Below, in pieces: positions 6,090-8,608 of a stretch of 8,608 bases of DNA. The stretch comes from Arsenophonus melophagi. GTDB taxonomy: Bacteria > Pseudomonadota > Gammaproteobacteria > Enterobacterales > Enterobacteriaceae. The notes beneath the pieces were generated by a model that was not told the DNA's origin, made no database searches, and saw nothing but the letters and a program-made list of their open reading frames with translations. The stretch covers positions 1 through 8,608 of the forward strand of contig JAVYJS010000023.1 in NCBI GenBank assembly GCA_032378655.1, given 5' to 3'. The first letter of the stretch is position 1. Each line of letters begins with the position of its first letter. A program made the translations under genes and the position numbers.

Positions 6090-6130
6090 ATATTTAAAAC
6101 CACACTTGAAATAAGTGTGGTTTTAAATAT
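6090..6130. repeat. 18-bp perfect stem-loop
   Basis: Positions 6090-6107 pair exactly with 6113-6130 over the 5-nt loop GAAAT. The apical part (ACCACACTT against AAGTGTGGT) contains the G-C pairs. Neither side is followed by a T-run: the plus strand continues GATCGCACTT. It starts 2 nt after the stop of a doubtful 64-codon open frame. Confidence 0.93.
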
Positions 6131-6191
6131 GATCGCACTTTAATAATCAGAGATACAGAATAATTAGAAAAACAGTACAGTAAGATACCAT

Positions 6192-6236
6192 AATCATAGT
6201 TCATAACAAATCATAGTTCATAACATTTTTGTTATG
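6192..6236. repeat. 17-bp tandem duplication with hairpin
   Basis: AATCATAGTTCATAACA occurs twice with no gap (6192-6208 and 6209-6225). The end of the second copy, CATAACA (6219-6225), pairs with TGTTATG (6230-6236) over a TTTT loop. The two copies are identical, which suggests a recent slippage or duplication. Confidence 0.8.
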
Positions 6237-6451
6237 CAAATTTTACTTTGCTTCTCTATTAGAGAGTTAATAAATCATAGATCAAATAAGCCAATACTAA
6301 TACGATGATACAATAACATAAATATATGCATTAGCTAACTGCTAAAACCTTTCTAACACTATTAATTTTTTAACACAGTACAAAAGCTTTAAGATGTGCA
6401 GTTATTTTCAGAACGGAATGAAAATGATCTTTTATCTATTTACAACGCACA

Positions 6452-6501
6452 AGATAGCTTCCAAGCATTGATACAATGGAAGCTATCTATTTTTGCTTTT
6501 T
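6452..6501 (+). terminator. Orphan intrinsic terminator-like element
   Basis: AGATAGCTTCCA (6452-6463) pairs perfectly with TGGAAGCTATCT (6477-6488) over 13 nt, in which a further TTG/CAA can pair. The plus strand then reads ATTTTTGCTTTTT, a good U-tract. This is the most canonical Rho-independent terminator in the window, but no gene ends before it. It may be the surviving 3' end of a lost plus-strand gene or belong to an unrecognised small RNA. Confidence 0.55.
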
Positions 6502-6750
6502 AAAAACGAAAGTCAACATATTTTTACACTTAATCTGATCTATTAATGCTACTTAATTCCGGAAGAGCTATTACTGATTATATTTACGATCATGAATACA
6601 AATTATACTGGGTATATGCTTTTGATTATGTATAGCACGCAATATGCTTCCACTTCAACACGTGACTGAGAAAGTACTTCGTAGGTGATAAACACATATT
6701 GTATAAAATCAGTTGGTACAGATACTCATAAATTTAGTTTCCATAATCTA

Positions 6751-6793
6751 TTTTGCCAATAGGCTGAATATCTCTTACTCATATTGGCTAAAA
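6751..6793. repeat. Imperfect 11-bp inverted repeat
   Basis: TTTTGCCAATA (6751-6761) pairs with TATTGGC-T-AAAA (6782-6793) with one bulged T, over a 20-nt loop. Less perfect than its neighbours. Confidence 0.45.
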
Positions 6794-6986
6794 CACAATT
6801 AAGTATTCAATGAGCCAGTAATCAACTGTTTCAGTAAATATCATTATATTAATAGTAATAAATATTTTTTTCAAAATTGCTATAAATATTTCCATGACCA
6901 TATTAATTTCAAAATTGTTACCAAGCTCGATACTCAGCATATTATGATCATTTTGTCACTAACAATGCATTGCTATTACAAGATAT

Positions 6987-7016
6987 TGTAACCATTCTAG
7001 TTTTAGAATGGTTACA
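6987..7016. repeat. 13-bp perfect stem with tetraloop
   Basis: TGTAACCATTCTA (6987-6999) pairs with TAGAATGGTTACA (7004-7016) over GTTT. It is followed by TGGTTGCGC, so no U-tract on the plus strand, and none on the minus strand. Confidence 0.9.
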
Positions 7017-7332
7017 TGGTTGCGCATATTGTCATGGAGGATTCTATCTGTGCTAGTAATTATTTTACTATAGATTATTCTGTGACGTTATAAGAACTTT
7101 TTTCGCTGCTTAGATTTATTTTTTCTTTCAAAATCTATGGTGACAACATATGGATATAAACTTATATGAACAAGCACTGTATATGGCATTATGTAACAGT
7201 ATGTTTTCTGAGATGAAGGGGCAATGACTGGAAGCAATTAGAAAGTGCCTGTGTTTCGATGATCAAATAAATCACGCATACACTCATTCATTCATATCTT
7301 ATGATTAACTTTACGCAACACATAACTTTAAA

Positions 7333-7404
7333 ATACAGTAGTACTGATGCTAGATGGACTGTATCCATTGATTCCAATGATTTATAGTGCATTTAAACTA
7401 TAAA
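7333..7404. repeat. Two short inverted repeats
   Basis: ATACAGT (7333-7339) and ACTGTAT (7358-7364) flank 18 nt. TTTATAGT (7381-7388) and ACTATAAA (7397-7404) flank 8 nt. Confidence 0.4.
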
Positions 7405-7508
7405 CTCAATTGACCCATTATCATCATTGCGTATGAAGTAGGGACTTTATAGGTTAAGATATGTTAGTTCATATAAATTGAATGATAAATTAGTTATAAA
7501 TCATTGGC

Positions 7509-7558
7509 ATTCAGATAAAAAGATATTATATTACACTATAATATCTTTTTATCTGAAT
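7509..7558. repeat. 22-bp perfect stem-loop
   Basis: Positions 7509-7530 are the exact reverse complement of 7537-7558, separated by the 6-nt loop TTACAC. Outer end ATTCAGATAAAAAG, inner end ATATTATA. No T-run follows on either strand. It lies only 18 nt before the next giant hairpin. Confidence 0.95.
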
Positions 7559-7576
7559 TGTATCTTCAACTTAAAG

Positions 7577-7622
7577 ACTTATCTTAACGATCTTAACGAT
7601 AGTTAAGATCGTTAAGATAAGT
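7577..7622. repeat. 21-bp perfect stem with tetraloop and internal 9-bp tandem repeat
   Basis: Positions 7577-7597 pair exactly with 7602-7622 over the loop GATA. The left arm contains ATCTTAACG twice in tandem (7581-7589 and 7590-7598, the second ending in the loop), so the hairpin can also pair out of register by 9 bp. No U-tract follows. Confidence 0.95.
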
Positions 7623-8107
7623 TAAAATTTTCGATCGCACAGTATCAAAAAGTTCTTCCTTTTCCATAAACGTAAAATATCAAAAAAAATCTGGCTTCTT
7701 GGCCGATTATCAGTGGATCTAGAATGAATACCATGTGATAATAAATGGTAATAGGATTTATAAAAACTGAACGATGTATGTTTTATCGTTAACCTTTTAT
7801 ATCGAAAACTAGACCAGTTACACATAAATCTTAACAACATCTAGATAGAACAAATAAAAACCTAATACCAAAATACTTTAAAAGCGAATAATGATTCTGC
7901 AATCTTTCGATTTGATCCTATACCTAAACTCTAGTCTTATACGTGTCCAGAATTACTGTATTCTTATTGGAATATCACAAACTTAACAATAATAATCGAA
8001 TACATAATTTCGATGTGTGTTTTTAGCATTGTTAATCTAAAACCGGTAGAGAATTATCATTCTATTAAATATTTAGAATATTCTTATCATGGATAAATGA
8101 TAGCATG

Positions 8108-8125
8108 AGTATCAGCATTGATACT
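8108..8125. repeat. 7-bp stem with GCAT loop
   Basis: AGTATCA (8108-8114) and TGATACT (8119-8125) flank GCAT. The core TATCA-GCAT-TGATA closely matches the core of the hairpin at 8307-8330. AGCATTGATAC (8114-8124) also occurs in the loop region of the terminator-like element at 6464-6474. Confidence 0.5.
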
Positions 8126-8148
8126 ATTGTATTTTATTACTTACAATA
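8125..8148. repeat. 7-bp stem-loop TATTGTA/TACAATA
   Basis: Arms 8125-8131 and 8142-8148 flank 10 nt. It overlaps the preceding hairpin by one base. Confidence 0.4.
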
Positions 8149-8306
8149 CATGACTTTAGATAACCGAGTAATCTTAAAGGTTTTCTGCATTCTTTCATCG
8201 TTTTTGAACCTTAGAATCAAAAGAATAACAAAATATTTTCCTTTATTACAAGAAAGCAAAGGATTCCATACATCCTGATATAAAAGATTATTTTCATTAT
8301 TACTAG

Positions 8307-8330
8307 TATATTATCAACATTGATAATATA
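8307..8330. repeat. 10-bp stem with ACAT tetraloop
   Basis: TATATTATCA (8307-8316) pairs with TGATAATATA (8321-8330) over ACAT. The core resembles the hairpin at 8108-8125. Confidence 0.6.
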
Positions 8331-8349
8331 GATCGATTTTATTGATCAG

Positions 8350-8384
8350 AACATATCTACTCTCTCAAAGAGAGTAGATATGTT
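8350..8384. repeat. 16-bp perfect stem with 3-nt loop
   Basis: Positions 8350-8365 pair exactly with 8369-8384 over CAA. The apical part is CTCTCT/AGAGAG. The plus strand continues GGTTGTTTC and the minus strand CTGATCAATAAAATCG, so neither has a good T-run. Confidence 0.93.
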
Positions 8385-8543
8385 GGTTGTTTCTATGGTG
8401 ACATTGGACAATCTCTGTCCTTTTGCACATTATAAATGTAGTGCTAAGAGTATCAATAACTCTCATGTGTTGTAATAAAATTGTTTTATATAAACAAAAG
8501 ATCAAAAATTGAGTTTTATTAGGATAAATAGACAAAAGTAGTT

Positions 8544-8588
8544 GAAGAAATTAATGTGGCTCACCGTATCACAGTTAGCCACATCTTC
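8544..8588. repeat. Stem-loop at the window edge
   Basis: ATGTGGCT (8554-8561) pairs with AGCCACAT (8577-8584) over 15 nt. Outer GAAG (8544-8547) can add pairing with CTTC (8585-8588) across a 6-nt bulge. It is relatively G+C-rich for this region and may be the terminator of a gene beyond the right edge, although no clean T-run follows on either strand. Confidence 0.5.
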
Positions 8589-8608
8589 GCTTTCAAAGAC
8601 TGAAAGAA

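Larger units (their letters stand above)
4570..8608. other. 4-kb region without recognisable genes
   Basis: All frames are broken by frequent stops; the longest open frames (5894-6088 plus, 7622-7840 minus) lack a ribosome site and family resemblance. In related genomes (from memory) yoaA and then further genes would start here; no helicase motif or other relic could be recognised. I saw no tRNA T-arm signature, insertion-sequence end or CRISPR-like repeat. The striking content is a series of perfect stem-loops, becoming frequent from about 5,430 onward. The tsaB promoter should lie just above 4570, but I see no clear one. Confidence 0.75.

Noticed and set aside
7150..7308. Possible decayed small gene: 52 codons from ATG with one in-frame TGA at 7225
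   Set aside because: The reading looks somewhat protein-like (MDINLYEQALYMALCNSM) but I recognise no family. Reading TGA as Trp has no support here, since nothing suggests a changed genetic code.
7622..7840. 72-codon open frame on the minus strand
   Set aside because: It has an ATG but no ribosome binding site, no recognisable domain, and ends in the edge of a palindrome; probably chance.
1..8608. CRISPR array or insertion sequence
   Set aside because: There are no regularly spaced direct repeats, no transposase-like frame and no flanking target duplications; the repeats are inverted and mostly unrelated.

Overview
The window looks like a piece of chromosome from a host-restricted, genome-reducing gammaproteobacterium (Enterobacterales-like), probably an insect endosymbiont still in mid-reduction. 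Four intact genes are close in length and sequence to Escherichia coli MinC, MinD, MinE and TsaB (compared from memory). They occupy about 2.46 kb of 8.6 kb (about 29%). The other ~6.15 kb is very A+T-rich, full of stops in all frames, and holds no gene I can recognise. This pattern fits lineages such as Serratia symbiotica of aphids or other Sodalis- or Arsenophonus-type symbionts, but I cannot name the species from these genes.

Layout. 1-427: A+T-rich leader with several small inverted repeats and a weak candidate promoter. 428-2214: compact minC-minD-minE operon on the plus strand, with a 22-nt minC-minD gap and a 1-nt minD-minE gap. 2215-3873: 1.66 kb without genes but rich in inverted repeats, including a spacer-free 44-bp perfect palindrome. 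3874-4569: tsaB on the minus strand, with a stem-loop overlapping its stop codon. 4570-8608: 4 kb without a recognisable gene, carrying the longest perfect stem-loops (up to 22 bp).

How the genes work. MinD is the membrane ATPase, MinC the FtsZ polymerisation inhibitor it recruits, and MinE the factor that stimulates MinD ATPase activity and drives pole-to-pole oscillation. All the key motifs I could check are present, so the division-site system looks functional. TsaB is a subunit of the TsaBDE complex that makes t6A37 in ANN-decoding tRNAs. Its partners are not in this window.

The minCDE to tsaB(-) order fits loss of the rnd-fadD-slp genes that, as I recall, lie between them in Yersinia/Serratia-type genomes. 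The most unusual signal is in the apparently dead DNA: at least eleven perfect inverted repeats with 10-22 bp arms and mostly very short loops. Most are unrelated to one another in sequence and most lack a U-tract. They look neither like one mobile repeat family nor like ordinary terminators.
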